NCBI GenBank assembly: GCA_036023115.1
Contig: JAYKKT010000048.1
Span: forward strand, 9,276,501-9,340,500
From: Brasenia schreberi
Lineage: Eukaryota > Streptophyta > Magnoliopsida > Nymphaeales > Cabombaceae
Reading direction: 5' to 3'
DNA: 64,000 bases
The number at the start of each line of letters is the position of its first letter. Within the stretch, counting starts at the first letter, position 1. Positions 37,558 through 49,750 of this stretch are shown here, in pieces. The translations under genes were made by a program, and so were the position numbers. Under the pieces are notes generated by a model. It saw only the letters and a list, made by a program, of their open reading frames with translations. It ran no database searches and had not been told where the DNA came from.

Positions 37558-37725
37558 TCCCAAGCTCGGATAAAGGAGGAGGGTCGCGTTAGGCTTCCAC
37601 AACCAATGTAAAACTTTTTTCGGACTTATTTATCATAGATCGTACAAATTATGATAGGGCTACATGGAAACAAAGAATTTATCTAGTCAACCCCATCTAT
37701 TATGGAAAAAAGTTAGTTGTTATTG
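37558..37725 (+). mobile_element. Internally deleted RTE (SINE-like, about 170 bp)
   Basis: The first about 80 bp match the RTE 5' end as in copies A and B (cggataaaggaggagggt, ttaggcttcc, aaaactttttt). From about 37651 the sequence is the RTE 3' end (gatagggctacatggaaaca ... gttagttgttattgt). The whole coding region is absent. Head plus tail of a LINE without an ORF is the layout of a LINE-derived non-autonomous element. Confidence 0.65.
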
Positions 37726-40401
37726 TATATCATCTAAGACCTCATGGTATCGAGTAATTTGTAAAGATCCCCAAACTTTTGCAAAATGTAGAGATGCACC
37801 TAAATGTTTTCTTAATTACTTCAGAATTTCATTCAAGTTGAGTTTGCTATGAGGTTTATGAAGTTATCATTTACTATTTATTTATATTGTAACAATATGC
37901 ATGTTCTAAAGTGGATAATTGACTTGGATGGCGGATTTTTTGACCTAATGGAAGTTACTGCCTCCGACTCTCCCAAATAATCTGATTTTCCCCACATCGA
38001 TAAGGCGCTGAAAGATCCACCACTTTTATGACCGTTTCAAAGATTGATAATTTGGTATCTAACTTATAAAGGCGGATGCGGATCTACGAATAGGAGATGT
38101 TGTGTGAGTATCTACACGACCTAAATTATCAATGGGTTCTCCAAGCACATTGAAAATTCGTTCTAGAGTGGCTCCACTACTTCACTAACTAAAGATAGAT
38201 TAGTATTAACCAAAGAATTAAAGAAAAGGTGCAAAGAGAGCACATCTAGCTTCTTCACCTTCTCATTACTGCAAGAATTCGGGCCAATGCACTTCTGAAA
38301 GTTAGTAAGCATGACAAACTTGACATGGCCGATTCGGAACCAGCTCAACGGTTCCAATAGAACTAATGGTTTCAAACCGCCGGTTCTATAATTGTATTAT
38401 TTTTTAATTTCAAAATTTTAATGATTTTTTAGCTTTGGATGATTTAGTACTTAAACCGAAACTGGAACCGATCTTGTCGTGATCCAGTTCTGGTTCATGA
38501 TTCGAGGAAAATTTAAACCGGCCATGTTTATGCCCAACTACTGAAATCAGACATCATTGAGAGAGCAAGAGCCCTAGGAAAGTTTGGAAATTCCCTACGA
38601 CTAGGGATAGCAACGGAGCAAGGTTGGATGGGTTTTCACTTCACCTGCACCTACCCCGAAGTAGAAGTCTCTTTATACATCCCACCCCACTCTGCCACAC
38701 TTCAACCTACAAAGGTATTTTTTAGGAAATAAATAAATTAATATTATATTTTACATAGAATACAAATTCTTCTTTATGGTACTTTATATTATTAAACTAG
38801 AAGTTATTATATGTATATATACATTTATATTTATATAAAAGTCATATACATATATGCATGTAAAATACGTATATATAGATCTTTCCTCTCTTGTCCCATC
38901 ATGCAGCAAGCATGTTTTCCTCCTTTATATAAATTCTCCTCCATTATCAATACAAATTATCTTAATGAGCAGTTGGAATTGAGTATGGATGAACATATGA
39001 AATGCGAACAAAATACCTTTCACTTCATCCTTGGATTTCATAAGATAAACTATAGTAAATTAGGTGCAATCATCAATAAACTATACAAAATATTTATAAC
39101 CATTTAAAGAAATTGTAGAGCGAACTTGACTGAAAGAAGCTAAGTTCTCTTTTCTTTGAAAAAAAGGAAGTTCTTTAATATACTCAAACAGGGGAGGTGA
39201 GGTGGCTGCCTCACCCAAAATGTGACGAAATCCGGAAAAATCTACGCATGAGGTCTACATTGTCGGGAAATTTATAGGAACTGTCTCATCTGGACTTTAC
39301 CTGACTGAACTTCGCCTCCTCAAGAAAAATTTCTCTTCAGAAAAGCACCTTTTAGTTGGCCTTTTCCAATTTAGCATACTTTTATACTACCTTGTCGTTT
39401 TCGCCATTATCATATTTGAGACAATTTCTTAATAGCTACATTCCAGTGTGGTGCACAAAACCATGTACCTATACACTACTTAAAATGTAATTAATATTAG
39501 TTAAATAATTTATTAATAAAATTAAAATTTAATATATAGTTAATACTATTAAACTTAACACACATTATAGTAATATTAAATATATTATTTGTTTTTTTAT
39601 TTAATATTAATCAACACTTAACTGTAAATAAGGTATTATTAAATTAATGTTAAATATTAGTTATGAAATTAATATTTAATAAATTAAAAATTGGTACTTA
39701 ATCAATATAAGCTAACTAAATTAATATTAAATGAAATTCAATATAAATTTAATACAATTAAACTTAACATGTGATAAATAACATATGTTAAGTTTGCTCC
39801 TTAACCACATGAACTTTTCTCCTTGCACTCCAAAATAGCTTCTTTACAAAATGTCCACTAAAAAAGACATTTTTTTAAAATTACTGTCCCTTAAGGGGGT
39901 GTTTGATTACGAGACATGAGCCTATAAAAATGGAATTGTAAGCTCCGTATGTCTCATAATCGAACATGGGCCTTGGTGTGCAAGTTAAGTCTTATGACCT
40001 CTCTTTTTATAAGCAGCGACCCACACTTAAGGATGGGCCACTGGAACTCAGTTTTGCAGGCTTGGCCTCTCAGTCAAGAAATCCATTAATGATGAAGGCC
40101 TTCTTAGGAATGAAGCCCATAAATTGAAATTAAATAAGAATGCCTTTTGAGACTAAAGTGAGAACCCTAAAAGTAAAAGATTGAAGCAACTCTTGGCCCC
40201 TCTCACTAAGGATGAACCTTCAAATATATGCTGTTGTAAAGTAAAAGAACAAGTCTTTTGACTACTTTTCATCCATGGTTTGCTTGTACCTGCACATTCT
40301 ACTTGCATGCCAGTAAAGGCTCAGACAGTATAAAGTTTTTTTAATGTTGCTCTAATGAGAAACTTAGAGGCAAACATGTCCTATTTCAAACCAATCAGTC
40401 C

Positions 40402-40582
40402 GGTGGTTCGAACCGAAACTGAAGCTGCTGAAACCGAACGAAACTAAAACATGCCGATCGGACCGGAGCCATGATGTTCTAATTTTTTTCCCTCAATTTT
40501 TCTTTCGCCACTTTTGGTGGAACCGACAGCTATGAACCATACCTAGAACTCCAGTTAGAACTAGTTTGGTTACAGTTTGAGC
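40402..40582. repeat. Dispersed repeat, copy 1 of a 180-bp pair
   Basis: aaactgaagctgctgaaacc through atgccgatcggaccgg and tatgaaccatacctagaac to ggttacagtttg is repeated at about 42778-42940 with few changes. Part of the GGTTC mosaic family. Confidence 0.75.
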
Positions 40583-42764
40583 TAGGTCTACTCAGAAGTA
40601 TGTTAGTTTTCAATATTTTGATCGCACGCTCCTACTTAGTAAGTGTTCACTCTTTTTTTCATTTTACCCTTGTATAAAGGCACCATTATCTCTTTCTCTC
40701 ACTGGTTTTTGTCTATTATTTCCTCCCGTGCTCTCTCTTACACACACATTATCTCTCATATCATTGAACCTGGTGGTCATGCCTCTCTTCTCCGGCCTCT
40801 CTTGTGCCGCCGGCTGCCCGCCTCCCATTTTACCCAACATCGTCATGAATGGATATCATACACTATTTCAAAAAACTTCAGAGAGAGAGAGAGAGAGATT
40901 TTAGTTTTGTCACTTCCAAATTCTTTATATTTCAGTTAGGTGTTTTGAGGTATTGGTGTTCTTTTTCTTCTTTTTACAATAAAAAGCAAAAACTCTTATA
41001 TATATATGCCCCTCGAATCGAACTCATCACGTTCCTTTAAGGGGCCTATTTTAGATCCAACCCTACAATTTGACCCGAAAAATCTGGGTTTGAGTCAGGT
41101 TTAAGTATTTTGAATTGGATCCATGTCAAGAAAAAATGACACAAAACTGATCCAAACCCCAAGGAAGTTGACCCAAACCGTGTGTGAGTTTGATCCAAGT
41201 TCAAAGAATATGACTCCATGAAAATCAGGTCAGGTTTGAATCAGCCTATTTTGGACCTGAACTCCACTGAAATGACCGGAGTTGCTACCTCTACTATATC
41301 CGAAATGCTTGCCTAGTGGATCGAACATGTGATTTTCAACTCGAATGTGCCATCGAGTCTTTCTCCAGCCAAAAGAGTGTTACTTCCATGCCATTTTAGT
41401 AAGGGGTTTTATATACATAATCATACATCAAAAAAACATAGAGTATGGATAAATTTCTTGGGCAATATTTACATGCAATAAGCAAAGATATAAGGATGAG
41501 AACAACAACATGAAAAAGAAAAAGGTGGTTAAGAGACGTGGTCGCATGGCACCAATAATAATTGGTTTATATTAAAAGAAGAAGAAATGGATTGTCCATG
41601 AACTTGATGCAGTCTATAATCACTACTTACATTCGCTTTGAAAGTTTAACATACATAGATCAATAAGAGAATTGACCTCTCCAAGCAAGCAAATGATGAT
41701 AGATGGCTTTTTTAGAGTTGGATTGAAACCAGTGATATGATTAACATTATGGCAATTTCATCCAATTTGTGCCTCTCACTAACCATAATGTATATAGTTA
41801 TATACGAAAAACAAATAAGAGTTACATAGGAATTGATTGATAGAGTGCTTTGGAATACTTTGAAAAGAAAATTCTAGAAGATGCAAACTTCTATCATGCC
41901 ATTCATCATCTTGCATGAAAACTCAAACGTCAATCTCTCGCGTATTAAATACAGAATCACTCTCTCAAAACCATGATTATAAACATATATGGGCTTAGAC
42001 TCGCAAGTCTAATATTAGGGACCTTGACTCTATGTATTAAACATGCATTTGGGGCTTCGGGATACCAATGGTGTACTTGACTGAAAGAAAATCAAAAGAT
42101 TTGTCACCTACCTTAGCTGCTTCGAACCCATCACCATTTTCAACCGAGCCAAAACCAGCCAAAAGCAAAACCAATCCTTTTGCTAAACTAAATGGGGTGG
42201 CCATGATTCTTAGTCGACATTGAGATCAATCTTTTCTCCCGTAGATTCTCAACCAACGTTCATGTTTGTGCTGCTCGAGATAAGAAGTGGATTCCCATTC
42301 TGAAAAATCACACTTTCACTAGAAAGTCGGAAGAATCATGTTGATGGGAAAGAGAGACCTGGAAAAGTTGATCCGATCACGAGCGTCATTAAATGCATAG
42401 CACAAGGGTATTTCAGGAACCGAAAGATGTCAAAAGCATGGTGCGAATGGTCGCGCCATTTGTGCTGCTTGCCGCCGTCGGTTCTTCTGATGGAAGACAC
42501 CGGCTATCGCTCCGAGGTACATTATCGGATCCATTCGCGCTAAATCCGTCAGATGATTCGTCGGTCATAGTTTTTCTTGTTCTGCTTATTGCACGGAGAA
42601 AATTTCTTTTCCCATATTCGGTAGCGAAGATGCTATCGGGTGGTGCTACTGAATGCATTTCTTTCACATATGGAAATTTCTGCCGCATATGCTTTGTGGG
42701 CATCCCGTTTTCTTTTAAAATATTTAGATAGATAGGCCGTCAGTGCCGTGCAGATTCATCTTGG

Positions 42765-42937
42765 TGGTTCATGACCGAAACTGAAGCTGTTGAAACCGAC
42801 TGAAACTAAAACATGCCGATCGGATCGGAGCCATGATGTTCTAATTTTTTTCCCTCAAATTTTCTTTTGCCACTTTTTGTGGAACCAACAGCTATGAACC
42901 ATACCTAGAACCAAAGTTAGAACTGGGTTGGTTACAG
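42765..42937. repeat. Dispersed repeat, copy 2 of a 180-bp pair
   Basis: Partner of 40402-40582. It stops at ggttacagtttg, where RTE copy B begins, so the LINE end lies at or in this element. Confidence 0.7.
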
Positions 42938-45900
42938 TTTGTTTCTAATAACCTCATTATCTATACGGTCTTTTCTTGTATGACTACTCATCCATCTCAA
43001 CATCTTTATTTCTGTCACAGACATCTTTTGTACATGTTGATGGTTAACTTCCCAACATTCAAAACCATAAAACATGACAGGTCTAATTACTACTCTATAA
43101 TAGTTACTTTTAACTTTAATGGTATCTTCTTATCACAAAGAATATCTGATGCTCATCTCCATTTTAACCAACCAGCATTAATTCTATGTGTAACATCTCC
43201 ATCAATTCTTCCATCACCCTGAAAAATTGACCCTAGGTATTTAAAACTTTCTTTTTGGGGATGCAATGTGTGCCAATTTTAATTTCTATGTCCTCTCAAG
43301 TAACCAAATGATCAAACTTACATTTCATATATTCTGTCTTTGTTCTACTAAGTCGGAGGCCTTTGCTTTCTAATGTTTCTCTCCATAGTTCTAATTTTTT
43401 ATTAACTTTTTCCTTAGACTCCTCCACTAACACAATGTCATCTGCAAATAACATACACCAAGGTAATTCATTTTGAATATGTTTTGTTAACTCTTCAATC
43501 ACCATTATAAATAAGTATGGACTTAAAGTTGATCCTTGATGTAACCCAATATTAACTTCCAAGAAGTCTGTCATTCCTTTTTGAGTCTTCACACATATTT
43601 TTGCACCATCGTACATGTCTCTTATAAGGTTAATGTATGTCAATGGGATACCTCTTTTTTTCAAAGTTCTCCAAAAGAACCTCCCTCAGTATCTTATCAT
43701 AAGTTTTTCCTAGATCAATAAATATCATATGAAGGTCTTTCTTTTTTTGCTCTAACGTATTCCATAAGACATCTCAAAAGGTGAATCGCTTCAACAGTAA
43801 ATCTATCTGGCATGAATCCAAATTGGTTCTTTATTGTACTTGATACTTGTCTTAACCTATGTTCGATAATTCTTTCTCACAATTTCATAGTATGGCTCAT
43901 TAACTTGATGCTTCGATAATTCGCACAATCTTGAATGTCTCCCTTGTTCTTATATATGGGTATAAGTGTACTTGCTCTCCATTCTTAGGGCATCTTTTGT
44001 TTTTTCCATATTTCATTAAATAGTCTTATGAGCCAAGTGATTCATATTTTTCCTAGTATTTTCCAAACTTCTATAGGAATATTATCTGGTCCTACCGATT
44101 TACCACCCTTCATATGTTTAAGAGCCTCTTTGATTTCATTCTTTTGAATACGTCGGTAGAAATTGTGGTTTATATACTTTTCTCATTTTGCTAACTCTCC
44201 TAAGTTAATACTAACATCTTTATTTTTATTGAAAAGCTTATAAAAATAGTTTTTCCATCTATTTCTTATATCATCATTTGTCACTAAAATTTTTTCATCA
44301 TCATCCTTGATGCATCTAACATAATTAAGATATTTAGTTTTCTTATCTCTAGCCCTAGCTATCCTAAAAATATCTCTTTCACCCTCTTTTGAGTTGAGTT
44401 TTTTATATAAATCCCTCCAAATTTTAGCTTTTGCTTTACTCACAGCTTTTTTCGCTTCCTTCTTTGCTTTCTTATAAGTCTCTAAAGTTTCACTAGTTTT
44501 CTTAGCATAATGTAATTTGTAACATGCCCTCATTGCCTTGATTTTATTTTGTACTACTTCACTCCACCACCAAGCTTCTTTTTGTACCGGTACACCTCCC
44601 TTAGATATACCTAACACATCTTTCGTCACTTTCCTAATGTGTATAGCCATATTGTTCCACATATCCCAGGGTGTACCAACATAATTCCAAACATCTCCTT
44701 GAAGGACTTTCTCTTTAAATATATCTTTTTTTCTCGCTTTTGAGGTTCCACCATTTAGTCCGAATAGCCCGATGCACTCTTTTCTTCTTTGTCCATTTTT
44801 TTATTTGTACATCCATAACTAAAAGTCGATGTTGAGTGGTTAAGCTTTCTCTTGGAATTACCTTGCAATCTTTACAACACGCTCTATCTTTTCTTCTACA
44901 AATAAAGTAATCAATTTATGTTTGTGATAAGCTACTCTTATAAGTAATTAAATGTTCATCTCGCTTTTTGAAAATTGTATTGACTATACAGAGATCAAAT
45001 GCCATAGCAAAATTTAAAATCTCCATACCTTCCTCATTTATATCCCCAAAACCAAAGTTTTCATGAATACCTTGATATCCTAATGCCTCTTTACCGACAT
45101 GTCCATTTAAGTCTCCTCCTAAACAAATCATCTCCCTTTGTTGAATCTTTTGAATCACCTTATCTAACTCTTCCCAAAAAGTTGTCTTTATACTATCTTC
45201 TAATCTTATTTGGGATGCGTAAGCACAAACTATATTCAAAACCTTTGCTCCTAACACTAATTTCAACATCATGATTCGGTCACCGTATCGTTGTATGTCT
45301 ATTACATTATCCTTTAAATCTTTATTTATGATAATACCAACTCCGTTACAAGCCTTTTCTTTACCTAAGTACCATAATTTAAAACATGTATCCTCTATCT
45401 CCTTTGCTTTTTCTCTAACCCATTTTGTCTCTTGTAAACATAGAATATGAATCTTTCTCCGAATCATATTATCTACCACCTCTATTAGCTTACCAGATAA
45501 TGTTTCGATATTTCAAGAACCAATACAAATCTTATTATCTAGGACCAGCTTCTTTACCCCCCCGCATCCATCCATAATCAAAATGCGGAAACCCTCTCTG
45601 CAAATTATTCACTACATTCGGGCTGCAATGTAACGGGACTAACTTCTTTACCCACACTCGTCCATGATGTGTGAACCCTCTTTGTAATTGATTAACTACA
45701 TTCGGGTGAAAATGTAATGACCCTTGCTTACTTATTACTACATTCGAGCTCTACAACAAGTCGCTAGACGGAGACATACCAAAGCAATGCTCATAATTTT
45801 TGTATAATTCTCCTCCTTTATCTGGGCTTGAGACCGGCAATGCAATAAATAATTCATGGTATAAAAATCCGACAAAGTTTTATGTTGATTGTCGAAAGCC

Positions 45901-45940
45901 TAACACAACCCTCTTTCTTTATCCGGGTTTCGGACCGATA
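42938..45940 (-). mobile_element. RTE-type LINE, long copy B, inactive
   Basis: Minus-strand order from 45940: 5' head (cggataaagaaagagggt), short monomer array, endonuclease (MIRRKIHILCLQETKW, GDLNGHVGKEALG, 45479-44916), linker (KGGVPVQKEAWWWSEVV, 44662-44183), reverse transcriptase with an intact MLFADDIVLVEESK box (43664-43296), and the GSECW-side 3' region. The far 3' UTR and (TTG)n tail are missing at 42938. Stops and shifts separate the blocks, so it is dead, but it is better preserved than copy A and the two help to date each other. Confidence 0.85.
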
Positions 45941-46583
45941 ATGTAAGAGTACATGAGTGGAGTTTACTACGATAAGACATTTTACATCAATTAAAAAGTC
46001 CTGGCAAATATTGCATATCCCTCATTATGGATGCATAATGAGTTCTGGTCAACAATTTTCCCAGAGGGATGCACCCTTATCTAATGCCTTGAGTGACGTA
46101 AGATCCATTAATCAACTGCTAATTTCATGTTTAAGCATTTACAAGGTTAATGGAGACACTGGCATAACATCCAAAACACAAGATTTTCCTTCTTGCCAGA
46201 TTCATAAGAGGGTGTTTTTTTTGTCAGCGAGTTATAACATCAAATCTATGCTTTATGTTAATTGGAATAGGAAAGGTTGTTTCATCAGTTCTACAAAATG
46301 ATTTCTGCTGTATTTTTCACCGCGGGAGTGTCAAAACTTTTCCTAGTAAGAGATGTATTTCTTCATGAAAAATGTACTCATGGACCCAGGTTGATGGTTA
46401 ATGTGGACACTAGGGATTCATTTGGTAGCATTGTATTGGGTTGGAAAAAACTGAGAAATTGTCAGCTTATTGAAAGGCGGTTTAACATTATCTGCTTCCC
46501 AGTTCCCATGTGGCTATGCAATTGAAACAAATCTGTGTTAGGTGCATAACATTGCTGCATGAAATAATGTTGTTATTTTCCAG
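45941..46583 (+). other. Gap between RTE copy B and the next exon
   Basis: No exon could be tied to the downstream gene here. The frame at 45957-46301 has no recognised motif. The last bases are a pyrimidine-rich acceptor (tgttattttccag). Confidence 0.4.
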
Positions 46584-48178
46584 GTACTTCCTTTTCAGCT
46601 CTACCTTTCCTCTGGCACTTCAGGGCAGTCTTTGAGTCAACCTTGTCGAAAACATGAAGGAGTCTTCCCAGACAGTGGGGCTTGCCTTGCCTGCATACCT
46701 GAATCTTCAGCACTGAAGAATATTGAAGGGCTTCAAATACAACTTGCAGATTCAGTGGTCCAGGATATGCTACCAAAAGTTGGTGAAAGGAGATGTCGTA
46801 ATTGTCCTTCATGGAGTTTCAACAATCATACTGAAGGACAACATGCAAGTTCTGGCTTGCTTAAAGATGCTGATGTCAATAACGCTGTTGAACTAGCTGT
46901 TGCAGCATCTGAAGCACTTTCAGTCTCTGAGATTGTGAGCAATTCTGTACCTTGTCATGCTTTCTCTGCCTCAACCATATTGGAAGTGGCCTTCAGGCTT
47001 AAGGAAGCACGGATTCAGTCACGTATTGACAAACCGGATATTTCTATCATTTCATCTGATGAAGTTGATGAAATGGTTTCTTTGTCCGATTTGGATGAGG
47101 ATGTTATGGAAGATGAATTTTCTGACGTTGGCTTGACTATCAGAAAAGTTGTTGCTGGTGATAATTCGTTCAGAGTGAGGCTGAATCCAGAATTTGCTAA
47201 TCCAAATGCTGAAATATGTGAAAAAAGTTCACCACCGGCAAACATGGAGGAAAATGTCAGTGATGTCCAAGTATCAGGTGCAGCTTCCAATCCACATCTT
47301 GCACAAGGGCTCACTTCATTCTCAAAGGAGGGTTTTAGCTTGTGTACAAGTTCTACTCCAACGCATATTTCTGAATCCCCAGTTGGTCCTCTACCAAACA
47401 TGCAGAAGGACCCAACATGTCAAGAAATTCATTCTTTGGGCACTTTCAACAAGAACAGAATGGATGCTGCAGCAGCAGAAGGTTTCCTAGTGACAACCAG
47501 ATTGACAGTTACAACAGATACTCCTAGTGAGAGCTCCAAAAGATCAAAGGTAACAAGTGGGAGAAGTGTTGATTTTAGGAATTCAAATATATTCATATCT
47601 TTCTGTTGGTGGAGAAAATCGGGTGCGTATGAGAGGATCTTAACCTCAGATTTCTATTTTCAGCTTTCGCTTTATGTGGTGCTTATTGGGTCAAGGAGTA
47701 TTGTTCTTGCATATTTTCCTGTTCCCTTCCTAATTCATTTGCTTGTTCGTTTTGGTGGCAATTTAACCTCTATGTCAAGTCATCAGCAAAATTCAGGATT
47801 CAGACTAACCTATTCTAGGTACATTTCCATGATAAGAGATTTCCTATAGCCTTTCTGCTGTTGCTTTCTTGACATCAAAAAATGATCATTTCATTGATCA
47901 CAAGTCTTCTGCAGTTGTGCATGTAGAGTATCACTTAAGTCCCATTTTTTCATCTATTGAAATGGAATGATTTTGCTTCCAGTCTGTTGCAGCATTGTTA
48001 CCCCTTTGCAACATACTTTCTGTTACACATGATTATCCTTTTAACTCTTGATTTTAATCATCAGTTTCTGTAGGGTGTATACTACATATCTCCAAGCTCT
48101 GCGAGAACAAGCCATGCTTCTAAAGATGCAAGGGTGGGAAGAGAGCAGAGAGATACTGCCAAATTTGAAAGGGCATGA
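46584..48178 (+). CDS. Unrecognised plant protein, internal exon(s), 5' part missing
   Basis: An exon of 322 codons (46584-47549) sits between ttttccag and aag|gtaaca. It begins VLPFQLYLSSGTSG and has no ATG near its start, so earlier exons must exist or have existed; RTE copy B lies 640 bp upstream. Notable parts: CRKHEG and CLACIP (possible metal-binding cysteines), the block AVELAVAASEALSVSEIV around residue 95-110, and an acidic stretch (DEVDEMVSLSDLDEDVMEDE). It looks like a regulatory or nuclear protein, but I do not recognise the family. A possible next exon 48074-48178 (ggtgtatac..., in frame, ending TGA) fits the phase. The exon is clearly coding (long, even codon use), but whether the gene is whole is open. 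Confidence 0.5.
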
Positions 48179-49750
48179 GCTCTCCATTTGGATATTCAAC
48201 AGATGCACCTTTCACTGCAGTATTTGAATCTCTTGTTCTGGCGATGATTTTTGCCGGAGATCAGTTAGAAAGATACCAGCAAGACAGGAATCCAAGAAGA
48301 TCAATGCATCAAGATCAGGAGCAACCTGCAAATTAATTACGGTTCTTCCCCGAAGGCCACCACAACTTTAATTGGTTGATGTCGCCTAGTCTCGCGGTAT
48401 CACTGCAAAAAGAAAAAAATAAATTGAACCGTTTGGAGAAGTCCACGAGTGATTCACTAAGGAGAAGATGCCCCCTGATGTCAGATCCATGCAAATGTGT
48501 ATAGGAGCATGCATTGAAAATGCATGAATATGCAACGTTCAGGGGGAAAAAATAGCGGAGAACAATCTTGGTACGAGCTCCATACATCAAAGGCAGTTTG
48601 TCTTAATCCACAGTAAACAAGGAACATACGTGCAACGGACTAACAGGGTGAAATCATGCCGAGTCAAGCTCAAGTACCAGGCAAGCTCAACAGAGCTCGA
48701 TCCTGGAACTGCTGAGCTCAAGCTCTCTTCAACGTTCAGCATCAAACTTGACTCAGCTTTATTCCAAATGCTCAAGCTTGGTTCGTTAAATTCGAGATCA
48801 TTGAGCTTGAAGAGATCTTTTCTGAAAAACCATAAGGGACCCGACAAGCAGTTCCCATGAACATAAAGATTTATTATGGCCTCATGGACCGTGTACATGC
48901 TGCACAGAAGCTCAACAGTGAATGCTTTCACAGTGCAAAACGTATCTCAACTTATAGCACTTTCTTAAGTTTCGTTTCTGCTTTGCATTCCTTACAAGCT
49001 AAAATACCATCCTTCCGACACCCTGCCACGCATTTCTCGAGCCAAGTATCAGAAAACTTGAGCTTGGCTCGTGCACATGTCAAGCTTGAGACACTGACCC
49101 AAGTTCATGTTATTGTCGAGTCAATCTCAGGTAGCTGAGCTCAGTAACACCCCTACGACTGGCCAGACTCGTTGATCAAACCACTCAGTCCTAAGCAAAG
49201 ACCAGTCCAAGATCATGCATGGATGCATTTTTACATGCATGACCTATCACACAAGTTTCCCTTCACCCGAGACCATATTCATGGAAACCCAACGTACAAA
49301 ATCATGTAGAACAAAAAATACAACGCTAACTTGCTATATGTAATAGAAGATATTGCCTTGAGATGAAAACCTTATGAAATGAAACTAAGATAAACACTGT
49401 TTGCCTATTTTAGAGCAATGGACCTACAGATTTTAATTGCAGAACATCAAAGAAAAGGAGGAAACAGACTAAGAATCGTTCAAAAGAGAACACTCAGAAT
49501 ATAAAATCATCAGTTATTCACCTGAATGATATAAGACATCCAGGTCTACGCTGGAAATTTTGAATATGGCATCTCCGTGAGATTCCTCGGCTAGCCGAAG
49601 CTACCCAATCTTTGAAGCAGAATCTGAGTATTGTAAGTCAGAAAGATCAGTGGCAGAAACAGGAAACTAAAATAACAGCAAGTCATAGAAATCCATGAAG
49701 GAGCTCTCTCCAAGACTGGAACTTATCAATGACCCACATGGCAGGATGAG
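48179..49750. other. Intergenic, with a GAGCTC/AAGCTT repeat element
   Basis: The stretch at about 48640-49160 is dense in aagctcgagct-like words and ends gtaacacccctacg (reverse complement taggggtgttac), like the 29866 element end taggggtgttca. Likely a non-autonomous DNA element. The rest is the 3' flank of the glycosyltransferase. Confidence 0.45.

Larger units (their letters stand above)
34546..42937. other. Long gene-free, AT-rich repeat region
   Basis: No supported gene in 8.4 kb. Besides the repeats listed separately it holds (GT)n(AT)n at about 35203-35240, (GA)n at about 40881-40898, a GGTTC mosaic at 38330-38530, and an extremely AT-rich stretch at 39480-39790 made of ttaat/aatatta words. 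A minus-strand tRNA-like word near 35640-35700 could be an old SINE. The frame at 42393-42731 has no recognised domain. Confidence 0.5.

Noticed and set aside
42393..42731. 112-codon plus-strand frame
   Set aside because: Overlaps an antisense frame of similar length, with no recognised motif; coding status could not be supported.
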